Source: Capsicum annuum
Lineage: Eukaryota; Streptophyta; Magnoliopsida; Solanales; Solanaceae
Assembly: GCF_002878395.1 (NCBI RefSeq)
Contig: NC_061121.1
Span: 133,032,126 to 133,096,125, forward strand
Direction: 5' to 3'
DNA: 64,000 nt
The number at the start of each line of letters is the position of its first letter. The first letter of the stretch is position 1. This document shows positions 34,391-47,189 of this stretch, piece after piece. Both the position numbers and the translations under genes were made by a program. Under the pieces are notes generated by a model. It worked only from the letters and a program-made list of their open reading frames with translations. It was not told the DNA's origin and searched no databases.

Positions 34391-34431
34391 AACTAAAAAT
34401 AAAAATATTTAGTATTCTTGCTCCTAGGGTA
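34387..34431. other. Junction filler made of scrambled viral pieces
   Basis: Bases 34387-34412 are the reverse complement of 24272-24297 with one mismatch in 26. They are followed at once by 34413-34431, which are identical over 19 bp to 32697-32715 in the coat protein region. Sequence after 34431 no longer matches virus. Such patchwork is typical of end-joining repair. Confidence 0.75.
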
Positions 34432-36310
34432 AGACATATACTTCCTTCAAATTTTCTAGGCAAACTCTTGGCTCAAAAGGGTTACCTAATTAAGACGTGT
34501 TTATTATCCTATTATTGTGTGATATAACTGTTTTATGTGATATACATGTTTTATGTGCTTATGTGCGTTGTTTGAATCATAGGTAAATTGATCTACTCTT
34601 AAACAAAGTTTTAGAAACTCTTTAGGCAAAAATTTATGCCTACTATTCAAAGTCCGCCCAAAACATTCCAGGTCTCCCAGAAAGTCTTAAACCATTCTTC
34701 ACCTTCCATTTAAACACATTTCTAATCTATCAAGAAAATCGGTTATGGACTCAAGAACCGTTCAAATGGAAAAACGGATGGTGGAGTTAGTCCAAATGAA
34801 GGAAATGCTAAAGCCAGATACCAAGAGAGTGGTTAGGAAGATTAATTAATTTGATAAGGAAATTGCTAAAGTTGAATAATTGATCTCACAAGAAAAAAAG
34901 AATTTTGAGCGTAATATTGATGATCTGGCTAAAGGCTATGAGAAAGAAGGCATGGGACAAGCCTCACATTCAAATGCGAGGGAAGGGTCGAAATTGAAAT
35001 TCCCACCATTCCACTCGTAGAAGATCAAGATATGGAAGAAGCAAAATAAAGCGGGAATGCTTGCATATATCTAGGACCTAGTCATTAGTCTTGCCCTTTT
35101 TGTTGCCATTTTCCTTTCATATTTTCCTGATGTAATGAACTCCAATGAGATTGCAATAAAGTAAAGTTTTTTACTTGCCGATTTGAACTAAGTATGGCCT
35201 GATTTCTCCTTTGTGAGATGTGTAGTTTGCCTTTCTGCCCGACCTCTGTCTTTTAAAACTTTTTCTCCCATTTTGTCGAGAAAAGTCATGTGAATCCAAA
35301 GTCAGCTGATGGAGCCGTCCAAAGATTTTAGACTTGACAAACTTCCTGTTAAAGACCTACTTCTCTTAAAATCAATGGATAAAGTCCTATCCATTAATTT
35401 CTTTCGAGTCGATACCTTCTCATGGATCAATTTACCTAAGATAAAAACAACCTTACGTGTTTACTTTATGTTAGATATGTTGTATTACTTACCACTAATG
35501 GGATTACCATATTTGCCTTTCGAGTTATTTTTACTTTATTAGGTAATTAAATAAGTAGAAATTGATCTATGTTAACAAAACCCTTCTGGACATCAATACT
35601 TACTAGGTAAATAAAAATTCCTTCCTTAACTGTCACTTAGTTGCTGAAGAGGAAAGAATGAATGGTAATAGTAATTAAGAAGTGAAGAAATTACCTATGC
35701 TTTATCAGTCATTTCCTATATCTGAAAAGCCTATAAGCGATGGTCTCAATGATGGAATAGGAAACTTGTTCAAGGAGTGTGATGCTATTATAGAATATTT
35801 CTCTGAAAAGACCAAGATCGAGAAAGATTAATCAGGGGAGAAGCTGTTGAACTAGACTTCCACTCCAATCATGACTCCCTGGTTGATGTGGTAGATGAAA
35901 GGATGAAATTTAACTTTTGTAAAATTGGTGGTAGTTCAAATGAGGCTAGAGACCCACCCTTTAAGTTTTATTTACCTTATTTTCACTTTTTATGCTTTCC
36001 AAAAAGGTTAGGCCCGTACTAGTGCGGATCATAGTTAACGTTTGTAATTTTCTAAATTTCAATGAAAGCCCCCCTTATTGCGAAAATATTTTTTACTTAT
36101 TTTTGTTGCATTATCTGATCACTATAATCTAACTTATGTTGTTTATGATTTCATTAATAATAATAATTTAAAACCTACTAATGTCATGTTATGTCATGTC
36201 AAGAGCTAAATGAACAAATCGAGGCAGATAATGATGAATGGAAAGAATATGGTGAGGGAACAATGGCTCTAGATAGAGAAACTAAAAAATTTTGAGGATC
36301 AGGAATGACC
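34432..36310 (+). pseudogene. Element B gag and protease region, heavily decayed
   Basis: From 34746 an ATG frame reads MDSRTVQMEKRMVELVQMKE, followed by NFERNIDDLAKGYEKEGMGQ and EGSKLKFPPFHS up to about 35025, a coiled-coil part of Tat gag with three stops. The 78-codon frame at 35309-35542 (MEPSKDFRLDKLPVKDLLLL) is not recognised and could be chance. No protease motif could be read. At 36320 the reverse transcriptase part starts. Confidence 0.45.
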
Positions 36311-36319
36311 CAACCAAGA

Positions 36320-37700
36320 GGAGACTAGGGTAATTAGTCTAGGTGATGATGGTGATGTCAAAGAAATCAGAATCAATGTTCGTCTGATGGAAGCACAGAA
36401 AAAACTCATCAGGTTGCTTAAATAATACATTGTTATATTTTCTTGGTCCTATGATAACATGCCAGGATTAAGTACTGATATAATATCGCACAAGTTGCTA
36501 ACTGATTTGGGGTTCAGTCCTGTGAAGCAAAAGTCTCATAAGTTCAATCCAAATACGAGTCTAAGAATTAAGGAGGATGTCACTAAGAAAATCCAGACCA
36601 ATGTAGTTGAAGTCAGTAAGTACCTAACATGGCTAGCTAACATTATTCTAGTACCAAAGAAGGATGGAAATATCAGATTTTTTGTCAGTTATAGAGGTTT
36701 GAACAAAGTAGTCATAAAGATAATTTTCCATTACCCAACATCTAAATTCTTATTGACAATTGTGCGAGGTATAAAATGTAGTCGTTTGTGGATTGTTTTG
36801 TCGGGTATTATCAAATAATGATGGACAAAAAAGATACAAAGAAAATGGATTTCAACATACCTTGGGGTGTTTAACACTATAGGGTGATGTCCTTCGGTCT
36901 CAAGAATATTGGTGCTACGTATATGAGAGACATGACGACCATATCTTATGATATGATCAATAAAAAGATTGAAGTGTACATGGATGATGTGATTATCAAA
37001 TCTTGCAAGAGTTTGGACCACTTGGCCCATTTGGGAAAGTTCTTTGATCGATTGCAGAAGTACAATTTGAAGCTGAATCCTGCCAAGTGTGCCTTTGGGG
37101 CATCAGCTGGGAAGCTATTGGGTTTTATAGTTAGTAGAAGGGGCATTGAGCTCGACCCCTCAAAAATTAAGGTGATCCAAGAACTATCACTTCCGAAAAC
37201 AAAAAAGAAAGTCATGAGTTTTTTAGAAAGGTTGAATTACATCAGCAGGTTCATAGCCTAGTTAATGGTTATTTGCGAACCAATCCTCAAGATGTTAAAG
37301 AAAGATGTGACAAATGAATAGACTAAGGAACGCCAACGAGCTTTTGACCGAATTAAGGATTATCTATCCAGTCTACTAGTACTAGTTCCTCCAAGAGAAT
37401 AAATCCCTCTATTGTTGTATTTATTAGTCTCAAATAATGCATTTGGATGTGTCTTAGAGTAACATAATGAAACTAGAAAGAATGAAAAAACAATTTATTA
37501 TTTGTGTAAGAAGTTCACTCCACATGAGGATCGTTACACGCTATTGAAAAGGACATATTGTGTATTGACCTGGGTGGCCCAGAAGTTGAGGCATTACCTG
37601 ACGTCATATACAACGTATCTTATTTCCAGAATGGATCCTATATATTCCAAAAGGCCATGCCTATGGGGAAATTGGCCAAATGGCAAATATTTCTGAGTGA
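36320..37700 (+). pseudogene. Element B reverse transcriptase and RNase H, broken
   Basis: The leader reads VISLGDDGDVKEIRINVRL and MPGLSTDIISHKLLTDLGFS, both typical of Tat. Then come WLANIILVPKKDGNIRF, the catalytic box VYMDDVIIKS near 36978-37007, KLNPAKCAFGASAGKLLGFI, and MSFLERLNYISRFIA. RNase H follows to about 37700 with FTPHEDRYTLLKRTYCVLTW and LISRMDPI. Frames break at about 36815-36884 and 37261, and the SRLWIVLSG part lost its normal reading. Open blocks are 36459-36818, 36884-37261 and 37502-37696. Confidence 0.85.
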
Positions 37701-37849
37701 GCTTGACATTGTATAAGTCACTTAAAAATCAATCAAAAGGTAAGCCCTAACGGATCATTTAGTAGAGAACCTCGTCAATGATGAATATAAGCTACTTCGA
37801 ACTTATTTCCCAGATGAATAGGTATTGTTCATAGGAGAAGACATTGCTG

Positions 37850-38530
37850 AAGCATATTTGGTTGGAGATTGTTCTTTGATGGGGAGGTTAAGGGTGTAAG
37901 AATTGGAGAGGTCTTAATATGGTAAACTAGTCAACATTATCTAGTTACCTCCAAAATGCATTTCCCATGCACTAACCAAATGACTGGCTATGAGGCTTGC
38001 ATTTTTTTTATCTCAAATTGGCTATTGATATGAATGTGTATGAATTATTGGTCATTAGAGATTCTACTCTATTGATCCACCATGTTCGAGGGAAATAGGC
38101 CGTAAAGAACTCTAAAATCACCCCATATGTAGAATTAGTACAGAAGTTATGCAGGAGATTCAAAGAAGTGGAATTCAAGCATATCCCAAGGATACAAAAT
38201 AAGTATGGCAATGCCTTAGCCACTATATCCTCTATTATTCAGCACCTGAATCAAATTTATATTAATCCACTGAAAATAAGTTTAAAGGAGCAACCTGCAT
38301 ATTATGCACAAGTTAAGGCAAAACCTGTTGGAAATCCATGGTACTTTAATATCAAGAGGTATCTAGAAGCTGAGGCATACCCCAAAGATGCAACCATCAA
38401 TAAGAATAAAATAATCCTCCGAATAGACAATAATTTCCTTTTGAATGGGGAAGTCCTTTATAGGAGGACCCCCGATTTGGGATTTCTGCAATGTGTAGAT
38501 TCCATTGAAGCTACAAAATTAATTAAAGAA
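37850..38530 (+). pseudogene. Element B archaeal-type RNase H and start of integrase, cut by element C
   Basis: Reading shows DMNVYELLVIRDSTLLIHHV (the DS of the RNase H fold), AVKNSKITPYVELVQKLCRR and FKHIPRIQNKYGNALATISS, so this is the second RNase H of Tat elements. The 38168-38533 frame continues into the linker with NGEVLYRRTPDLGFLQCVDS. The chain stops at the target site of element C. The missing part continues at 59072. Confidence 0.8.
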
Positions 38531-38584
38531 TGAAACAACCCAGATTTTTGACCTTGAAAATATTTTGAGCTTTGAGCTCAGTGC
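38531..38584 (+). repeat. Element C 5' LTR, first 54 bp
   Basis: Matches the start of the 3' LTR (56775 onward): TGAAACA-CC, GATTTT and TTTGAGCTCA/TTTGAACTCA. It is separated from its continuation at 49824 by element D. Confidence 0.9.
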
Positions 38585-41362
38585 TGTAATGCCTCGAGAC
38601 TACACCCTGGGTGTCACATGGTGCTTACAGTCCCTAGGGACCATAAGCTAACCCATGAGCTGGTACCTGTTATTAGCACTGAGTAAAACTAATAACAAAA
38701 GATCATATGTGGAATTTTACTGAGGAATGCCATAAGGTATTTAAATTATAGTTCTGACAATGTCTGTGAAATAATACTGATAATACTGAATAAAATGTCT
38801 GACAATGACAATTGAAAAAATGATGACTGACTAACTGTCTGTACTAGTCTAAAAAGCCTCTACTGACTGACTGTGGAGCTAATGGGACAAACCCCCACTA
38901 ACTCCAACTAACTACTGAACTGAAAGCATAAAAATAAATATATCCTGTCCTCGAAATATGAGGACCCATCTATATCTGATAATCAGGAAGTTCTATGTGC
39001 AATTCGAGAAGTAAGCATCCGAACCTATGATATGATACATCATAGCGCAATAAATGAGTATGCAATCAGTACTTAAATGTACTGGTATACTAAATTAGGT
39101 AGGATAATATGCATGGTTTTATGTTCATGAGTAATAACTGACTGAATGTATAACATGAGATACTGAGTAAGAATGAATGAAATCTGTAAAGACTGAGGAT
39201 GCATGACCAAGCATAAAAAACGTTCAAAATATAATTTGTAAACTGAAATACTGAAATCTGACAACTGAATAACTGATAAACTGTATGCTTTGGTCAAGCA
39301 AGACTGAACTGAATTCTGAATTGAGTACTGAAATTGAAACTATGGGAGGTATCATCTAACCGACATACCCTAAATCTAAGCTGATAGGGGTCCAACCTGT
39401 GACCCTAGTTGGAAGGGTGCTAGAACCATGCCACGGGTACTAACAATGGCTGTGGAGTCAGTCTTAATCTGGCGGGTGACCCCTGAGATTAATCCTAAAC
39501 TGGTGGGTGATCCCTGAGAGTATCAGTCCTAAACTAGCGGGTGACAACTCATAACCTACGGTCCTACGTAGTTTTGGACCTTAGAGTTTTTTTTCTAAGG
39601 ACCCAGTCCTAACTGACGGGTGAGCCCCCATTCCTAGGCTCGCTCAGTGTTGAATCCTACTCCCAACTGAACTGACACTGATTATGGGACTGAGCTAACT
39701 TAATATGACAAGTAAGTGATCATGATGGTTAACTAGCTGAATATGCTCATGGTATATCTAAACTATTCTGTAACTACTAAAATTCTTTAAACAGCTAAGT
39801 TTCGAGTATTCATAACCCCCAGGACTCGATAACAATAACAACAGGGTCATATGAAAGCTCTGAATCCATGGAAGGAAATAATTGTTCACAATTATTCACT
39901 TAAGCATTTCATCAAACACATTGGGACTAAGAATTTAACATGGGGATGCTTTATAACATGAAAAGATTGCATAATCACATGACTAAATCATAAGCTGGGG
40001 GTTTTATTCTAAATTCACGTGAACATGATATGGCCGTTATAATATTTAAAACATACTATAATGCATTCCATGTGAAAGCACTTGAAACATAACAAGGGTC
40101 ATTATTCAAAACTCACTCTTTGAGGCATTTGATCAAACACTTGATATTCGTAGGTTAAGCTAAGAATGGGAATAGTTTAAAGCTTGTAGTGATGGCATGA
40201 TTTCAACACCAACATTACTAATTATGAATTAAATCAATGAATAATATCATTAAAATGTGTGAGATTTATGAACAACCACAATTTCATGTAAACATGGTAT
40301 AGAATCAAAATTCATGGGGATTCATGGTTAAAATCATAATAAAAATCACAATAACTTGTAAAAATTGCAACTTTGAATTTGAAATTAGATTTTTGGATTC
40401 CATGGTGGAAGGAACCTATGGATAAACATTTAACATACCTTGCTTGAAGAATCTTGGAGGTACTTTAGCGGTTTTTTTGGACTTGAGCTTGAATCTTGGA
40501 GGCTAAGGTTTGTGCTTTGAGATAGACTACTTTTGATTTGGGAAAAATTAAACAAAATAATGATCTAATAGGCTATTGGGGCTTTAATCTCATGTTTTTC
40601 ACGAATTGGGGTCATGGGGAAAAGGCTAAACTGCCCCTAGGAGAAATTAAATTTTCATCACTGAAATTCCTATTTTTGGCCTTCACCGCGATATGGTGCC
40701 ATCGCGGTAAGCCACTGGAATTTTTCTGCTAGTACATTCCACGAACAAGTCCAAAAATGAACTTTGACGCGACATAATGGTATCACGTTGCATCACTGAA
40801 AAAGGACGAGTGCAAACTGCCACTCTAGCGCGACATGGTGCTATTGCGTTGCGTCACTAGAAACTGACGAGAGTGGATTTGCACTCTACCGCGATGCGGT
40901 GCTGCTCTTATCACAATTTTTGATACAACATAAGATTATCATAATGAGCTAATGGACTATGCCAATGAAGGACAAATGCCATTTGGCCTGTCACGGTGAT
41001 GCGGTGGTATCGTGGTGCCTTACTGCCTAGAACTAAAATCGCCATAACTTCTTTTTCGGTTATCAGATTAAGGCAAGATTGGTATCACTGGAAAGCTAAT
41101 TCAATTCTATATCTTTTGGTGGGTCTTGAGCTGGAAAATTCTGAGTAGAGCAAAAGATATGCTCATTTGAAGTTGACTAAGGCAACATTCTTACCAAAAA
41201 CTCAATCGGTAAGGGATGTTTTGATTCGTCTAATAGCTAAGAATTATTTGAGGGCCTTAATATACATCAAACCCACTCATGAAAATGGCAAATCACTATA
41301 ATTTATTTCTCTTAAGATTAAAGTATGGTTCTAATATTGGTCTGAACTTTTGGGGTATTACA
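38585..41362 (-). repeat. Element D 3' LTR (left copy)
   Basis: A direct repeat of 47190-49823 with roughly 10 percent differences by eye in the first 150 bp. At about 40680-40950 and at the matching place in the other copy there are short GC-rich repeats around GCGATGCGGTG/GCGACATGGTG, each followed by TATCGCG-like bases. No gene is seen. Confidence 0.88.
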
Positions 41363-43566
41363 ATATCTCCTCCTTGGGAACATTCATTCTCGAATGAGAC
41401 TGGTTGAACTGAGAGTACTGTACTGAGGTAACTGAGATCATGTGCTAAACATGCATGACTTAGAACATGATTTCATAGATGATTTGAACTTGACACATGA
41501 ATTGAATATCATGAACTGAACTAATTTCTTGAATACATAAAATGACATGAGAATGGTTATAAGGATGAGATATAACTAAGAGAGTCAACTTATGAGTACC
41601 TCATTGCTTCAAGCTAGATCTTGCTATATGAGGAGAAGATGGAAGGTTTAGTACCTGAAATCCCGAGGGATTACAGTATATCTCCCCCTTGGGATATTAT
41701 GTCCCACAAAAGATACTGACTTGGTTGAAATACAGAGGGAAGTCTGAGATGATGCACGAGACAGATACGAACTGAGTCATAACTGATTATCTGGAATCTA
41801 AAGCATGATGCATGACATAAATCTGAATTCCGCTGATCATTATATGTAGCGTAAGTACTGGAACTAAACATACGATAAAGCATGAATACATGAATTATGA
41901 GTTGCATGACCCGAGTTTGGAGTTCATAAGTTTTATGGAATATTATTCATATAACTAAGCAAACTGAAACTTATTATACTGAGAATGGGAAGCACACATA
42001 ATTCTCTATGATGTGCAAAAATGTGAACTATGATCATGGAGCTAACATATAAAGCATGAGTAGTTGTTGTGATGATTGAAGTTCAAAACACTACACAGAG
42101 ATGAGGATGGGTAGGGCATAACCCTCCCCTACTGATGTTCTATAATACACTGGCACCACTACTAGAATCTGAGAGCCTGATTTGGTTACTTGTTCTATTA
42201 TCTCCCCCTTAGCTTAAAACCATCATTCTAAGTCTTGGAACCACTTAATCAACATCTCTAAACTGGATTGCCACCACTTCACTCTAGAATATGGAGTATG
42301 AAAATACACATAATTGGTAAACTCACTCTGAATGACTATGTCCGATAATGTAAAACTTGCTGCTAGTACTTTCTTCTGAGCTACAACTCTTAGCTTTCTA
42401 TAGCCCCAACAATCATCATGTAGCACCTTAAAGTTGACTAACTTAGAATTTTCAACTCTTCTTTCTATTAGCTCAACCTTCAAAGATTCAAACTTAGATT
42501 CTAACACACATCCTGGGTATCCCCAAATCTGTAATAACCCAACTACTTTCATCAAAGCCAACAAATATCACATCCCTAAATCACCCCTATATCATTATGC
42601 TTAATTTTGAGTCAGTACCATAAATTCGTGCATATGCTATTCTAAGCCTTTTGGTTTACCTCTCATACAACTAACCCCACTTCACTGCTACTAAATTCCT
42701 AGGCTCATGCTACTAACTCTAGATCATGTGGTGTCATAGGATTTTGAGAGGTGACTGACAATACATATGACCCCTAAGAACTGAGGTGTTACTCCTTCAT
42801 TCCCTGACTAGTTTATCCGGAACCTAAAACCGAATAACTCTATTTCTAAAATCAACAAAAGGGATTTTCCAAGATACTAAATCCGAGCAATTTTTGTAGA
42901 CCGTCTAGCTAGGATAGATTTACCCACTAAGGTAGAAATTGAGAAGGACTCCACTAATATTTCGAGTCTAACATCGAAGTTGATAGCTATATGGGGGGGG
43001 TGTACAAGAGAAAGTGGAGCTTGTGGTCTAGTAAAACATACATAAGAATATGAAAGGTCTGTAACATACCCATAACTACATTAGGAGAACTTTCCTCATC
43101 ATATCGGGACTGAAGTGCATATAGCCTATTCTGATGTTGGCCACTGGTTGCACTGGAAGTGGCACCCTACTGACTTGGGTAATCAGATGGGACTAGAGAA
43201 TGGTTAGACTGACCCTGTTGGCGCAAATCTTTTCCCCTCTGAGCCATTACTCTAAACTCCCCCATCTTGTGCCTGGCTTACCATATCTAAAACATACATC
43301 ATTGCTAGCTCTACTCACACCTAGGTGATTCCTACCATATTCTCTGCAAAGCAGATGGGTATGACTACTTCTAGCACTATCCTAGGTTTTAGAGCCTGAC
43401 ACCCATCTCGACTGTCATTCCAGAACTTTGGTACTGATGCACTAGCTGAAGATAGAGTAGGGCTAAAAAATTCTAACTAAATTAAGAACGATTACCACCC
43501 TCTGACCTTGGCTTAGAAAAACTAAAGCTAGCTATTTTGGCTCTATTATTCTCTCTTTCTTTCTTC
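41363..43566 (-). pseudogene. Element D gag 3' end and protease remnants, with unrecognised 3' part
   Basis: Near 43330-43260 the minus strand has a degenerate zinc knuckle (VCFRYGKPGTRWG). Near 43170-42950 it reads RLYALQSRYDEESSPNVVMG followed by MLQTFHILMYVLLD, the gag-protease junction of Del/Tekay elements, where the expected LLDPGAT active site is altered. From there to 41363 only weak similarity is found. The 113-codon frame at 42223-42564 is not recognised. No reverse transcriptase motif is visible. Confidence 0.6.
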
Positions 43567-43571
43567 TTAAG

Positions 43572-46241
43572 TGTAACACCTCAAATTTGGTACCTAGAAT
43601 GCTATACAGTGCCCATGACCCCAAAGGACCACAAGATAACCCATGACTGATATTTATACTGATCAATGCATAACATACTGTATAAATATGGAATAAAAGA
43701 TTGAAGGTCCATAAGGTTCAAATATCTGATAAAATATAATATCTGAATAATACGGTATCACCAAACCAAAACTGAAATAACTGTCTAAACATGCTAGTCT
43801 GAAAGCGTCTAAACTATCTAAAAATTGTGGAGTTGTCCCCAACTAACTCCAGAATAAAAGACTGTGGAGTTGTCCCCAAAAAACTGTAGAGTTGGCCCCA
43901 ACTAACTCCAAACTGGGGATATGTCCCCAATTAACTCCAGACTATTGAAATAATAAAATAATAAAATAATCATGCTATTCTCAAATGATAAGGACTCACC
44001 ACTATTCTGGCTGCTGAATGTCTGATCTACTAAGGATGCTTAGGAGCTCATGCTTCTGAACCTATGGTATAAAACACCATAGCGCAAGTGCATTAGTATG
44101 ATTGAATGTACTGGTATGCAAGTGAGGTAGGCTAAATACAAGGGGTTTATATGCATGAACTATACTAACTGACTGAATAACATAAATGTGAGAGTACATG
44201 CATGAATACGTGAACTGTAACTGAGATCATGACATCACTGAATCTGAATACTGATAGGATAAATTTTATATAACTGATATACTATTATCTGAATGACTGT
44301 GTCTGACAGTTCTATTTCTAATGGAACTAGTTGAATTTCATACTGAACTAGGTGACAATATCTGACAGTCCTAAATTCTGTAGAACTATTAGAGTTCTAT
44401 TACTGAGACTGAGACTGAGACTATAACTGTGGGAAGTAGTCATCTAATCGACATGTCCCAAATAAGTTATTATAGCTGAGTTGGGATCCAATCTGTAACC
44501 CTAATTAGAAGGGTTTCAATATCGCACCACTGGTAAGGACAAGTTGTGGGTTCATCTGACAGTATCCCTAAAAAAATAGTGGGACCCTCACCTGACAGTG
44601 TTAATTTATCTCATCAACCCTCATCTATCAGTGTTGATGTCTCAACCTATGCTGGCTACATAGTTCTAGAATGCAAAGATTTGTTTCTAAGGATTTGCCT
44701 CATCCTTGGGTTCACTTGGTGCTAATTCCCACTCCCATCACAATAGACACTGAAACATGATTAATTGAACAGAACTGGACTAGGTTCAGTGAGTTTCGTT
44801 GATTGATGAAACACTATTGAGATTACTGAGTTACTGAGATTTCTGAGATTACAGGGATTTCTGAGTTTTCCTGAGTCATGAGTCTGACTCAATTCTACTG
44901 AGCATGGGTTGACTGAGAGTATCTTGAAAACTGACACTGGCTCTAGGCACACAGCTAAATTGTCAGGTACAAGTACCCCCAGGACCCGATAATAGAAAAC
45001 CGACAAGACATGACACTTCCTGGACTTACGACCATAATAAACAATCCATAATACAATTATTAGGGAATTTTCCTGAGGCACTTGATTATCATGGTTTGGT
45101 ACATGAATAGAAATGCATATAAACATGTCATAATTTCATAGGGTTAATCTTATGAACAATCCATGAAACAATTTCAATGCATAACAATAACATGGAAGTT
45201 ATTTTGAATATAAGGGTAAAACATGGGTTCATCAATTTGGTCATAATTGAGTCCTAAAGTATGATTCTTATTCTCTTGGGCATTTTATCAAATACATTGC
45301 ATGCATAACCTTAGGCTTAGGCATATACACTAGTTCATGCATCATGGTTACCCTAATTAACTCAATTTAAAAGTTTCCAACCCATATACTAGTATAATTT
45401 CATGAAAAGTACATAAAGACCCCAACTTAGGATTCATACAACCACATCAATATAATTAAAATCAATCCACCACATGGAAATCACAATTTATGAGTTTAAA
45501 ATAGGATTCTTGAGCTTCATGGGTGAAACAAACCCATGAATCAACACTTTACATACCTGGGTGGATGATTTCTTGAAGATTGGTGGAGGGAATCTTGAAT
45601 TCTTGACTTGAAATTAAACACCTAGGGTTTTTTGTTCTTGGGGATTGAGTTTTGATAGAAACCTTAATTTGGTGTTATAGATAAATAATGAAGTTATGAG
45701 CCCTGGTCTGGTATAATTAAGGGTTAAAACGGGTGGAAAAAGACCCAAATACCCTTTTAAAAATGGCTTAAAATTGCTGATCGGAAGTGGCGATGGTTTG
45801 GGCGATGGTCCATCGCTGGCTCGACGGTCCATCGGTCCTGACCGTCACATTTGGACAGAACCTAAACTTTCTACCTCATCCGCGATGGTTTGAGCGACGG
45901 TCTATCACTAGATCGACGGTCCATCAGTCCTGGCCATCTTACTTGACCAGAAGTTGGGTTCACTACCTTAGTTGAGATGGCTTAGGCAACGGTTCGTCGC
46001 TAGCTCGATGGTCTATCGCTTTTGGGCAATTTCGATAGTTCTATGTAAAACGTCCATAACTTTTTACTCCGCTACCAGATTTGGATGAAATTGGTATTGT
46101 TGGAAAGCTAATTCAATTTTTCACATGATAAAAATTTGAAATTGGGGAAATTCTATCTGATTTAAACATTAATCATTTAGGAAGTCATCACTAACTCTTC
46201 TGGAGACTAGATTTAACTTAAAGAAAATTTGGGGTATTACA
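43572..46241 (-). repeat. Element E: solo LTR in the gag of element D
   Basis: A 2670-bp unit runs from TGTAACACC to GGTATTACA, flanked by a perfect 5-bp duplication TTAAG (43567-43571 and 46242-46246). It shows features of the D LTR family (for example the GGAAAGCTAATTCAATT block near 46100 and a GGTCATATG-like first part), but is clearly diverged from D. There is only one LTR and no internal domain, so it is a solo LTR formed by recombination. GC-rich TCGACGGTCCATCG repeats lie at about 45785-46020. Confidence 0.92.
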
Positions 46242-46246
46242 TTAAG

Positions 46247-46990
46247 CTTCTGCTCCTCAATCTATTGAGCATGGACCATAAGACTAGATATGTCCATATC
46301 CTTAATTAACATTGCAGTCCTACACTTATTAACCACACTATCAGATACCCCAGACACAAACTTGCTCATCCTAGATCTGTTATCAGCCACCGCATGAGGA
46401 GCATACATAGCTAACTGAGTAAACTTGAGGGAATACTCTTTCACACTTATACTGCCCTGATTTAAATTAATGAATTCTAACACCTTAGCTTTTCTCAACT
46501 CCAATAAGAAGAATCCCTCTGAGAAAGTAGTAGCAAACTCCTCCCACTCTATAGGCCCTGCATCTATGCCTCTATCCTTTTTCCACTGCTTAAACCAGGT
46601 GTGAGCTACATCCTGCAAATGGTAAGCATCCAATTCAGAACTCTCACTAGAAGTCACCCCCATAATATTTGTTACCTTCTAGACCATGTCTAGGAATTCC
46701 TGCGGATCCTCTTACAATTTAGATATTGAGAACAGAAGATGATTCATTTGGGTAAAGTCCTGAATTTTAGATGCAGCAGCATTGGCCACTAGGCTGGCCG
46801 GAATAGTGGTCGGCTAAACATTCTGAGTCACTACAGAGTGAGCTAGAGTAGTGAATGCAACTCTGAACTCTGCATGAGAAATATGCTCATTCAAGGGATC
46901 TTCCTGAATGAGCAGAGGTGCTGCATGGTTTACATTTCTTCTTCCATTTATCTTTCCAGGAGGCAAAGTCTGGAAACAAAAGGAAGAATT
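46247..46990 (-). pseudogene. Element D gag, N-terminal and central part, interrupted by E
   Basis: The open block 46262-46663 contains YHLQDVAHTWFKQWKKDRG, FFLLELRKAKVLEFINLNQG, SVKEYSLKFTQLAMYAPHAV and RMSKFVSGVSDSVVNKCRTA, the retrotransposon gag core of Del/Tekay. Upstream, to about 46990, further gag-like reading has several stops. The reading stops at the TTAAG site of E and resumes before 43567 on the other side. Confidence 0.88.
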
Positions 46991-47169
46991 GAATTAGACA
47001 AAGAGTTCAACTTGAGCTCATGCTCTTTTGCACGATATGAACACTGAAAGAAGGGAAATATTTCATAAAATGCCTCATAGCCTTTTGTCCATAAGTGTGG
47101 CGCGCTTTACATCCACGGATAAAACTCTACTCAATGCGCCTTTCGGACTTCCTAGGACAGTTTAAAACC

Positions 47170-47186
47170 TTAGGCTCTGATACCAA
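47170..47186 (-). other. Primer binding site, initiator tRNA-Met (element D)
   Basis: TTGGTATCAGAGCCTAA on the minus strand, four bases inside the 5' LTR, is a standard initiator tRNA-Met site for Del/Tekay elements. Confidence 0.9.
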
Positions 47187-47189
47187 GTT

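Larger units (their letters stand above)
24175..34431 (-). other. Endogenous pararetrovirus (Caulimoviridae, solendovirus-like), near full length, inactivated
   Basis: Minus-strand order is primer-site-like sequence, small ORF, coiled-coil protein, coat protein with CCHC knuckle, 30K-type movement protein, two protease-like domains, reverse transcriptase with YIDD, RNase H, transactivator-like ORF, TATA box and leader, and duplicated small ORFs. The sequence without insertion F is about 8.7 kb, inside the range of caulimovirid genomes. Coat protein before movement protein, and a separate transactivator, fit what I recall of the tobacco vein clearing virus group. That placement needs a reverse transcriptase tree. 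There are stops or frameshifts in most ORFs. The copy is inserted in the gag region of element B. Confidence 0.88.

Noticed and set aside
47170..47186. TTGGTATCAGAG considered as part of a tRNA gene
   Set aside because: Only the 3' acceptor complement is present, directly next to an LTR. No cloverleaf can be drawn around it. The same holds at 52112 and 34332.
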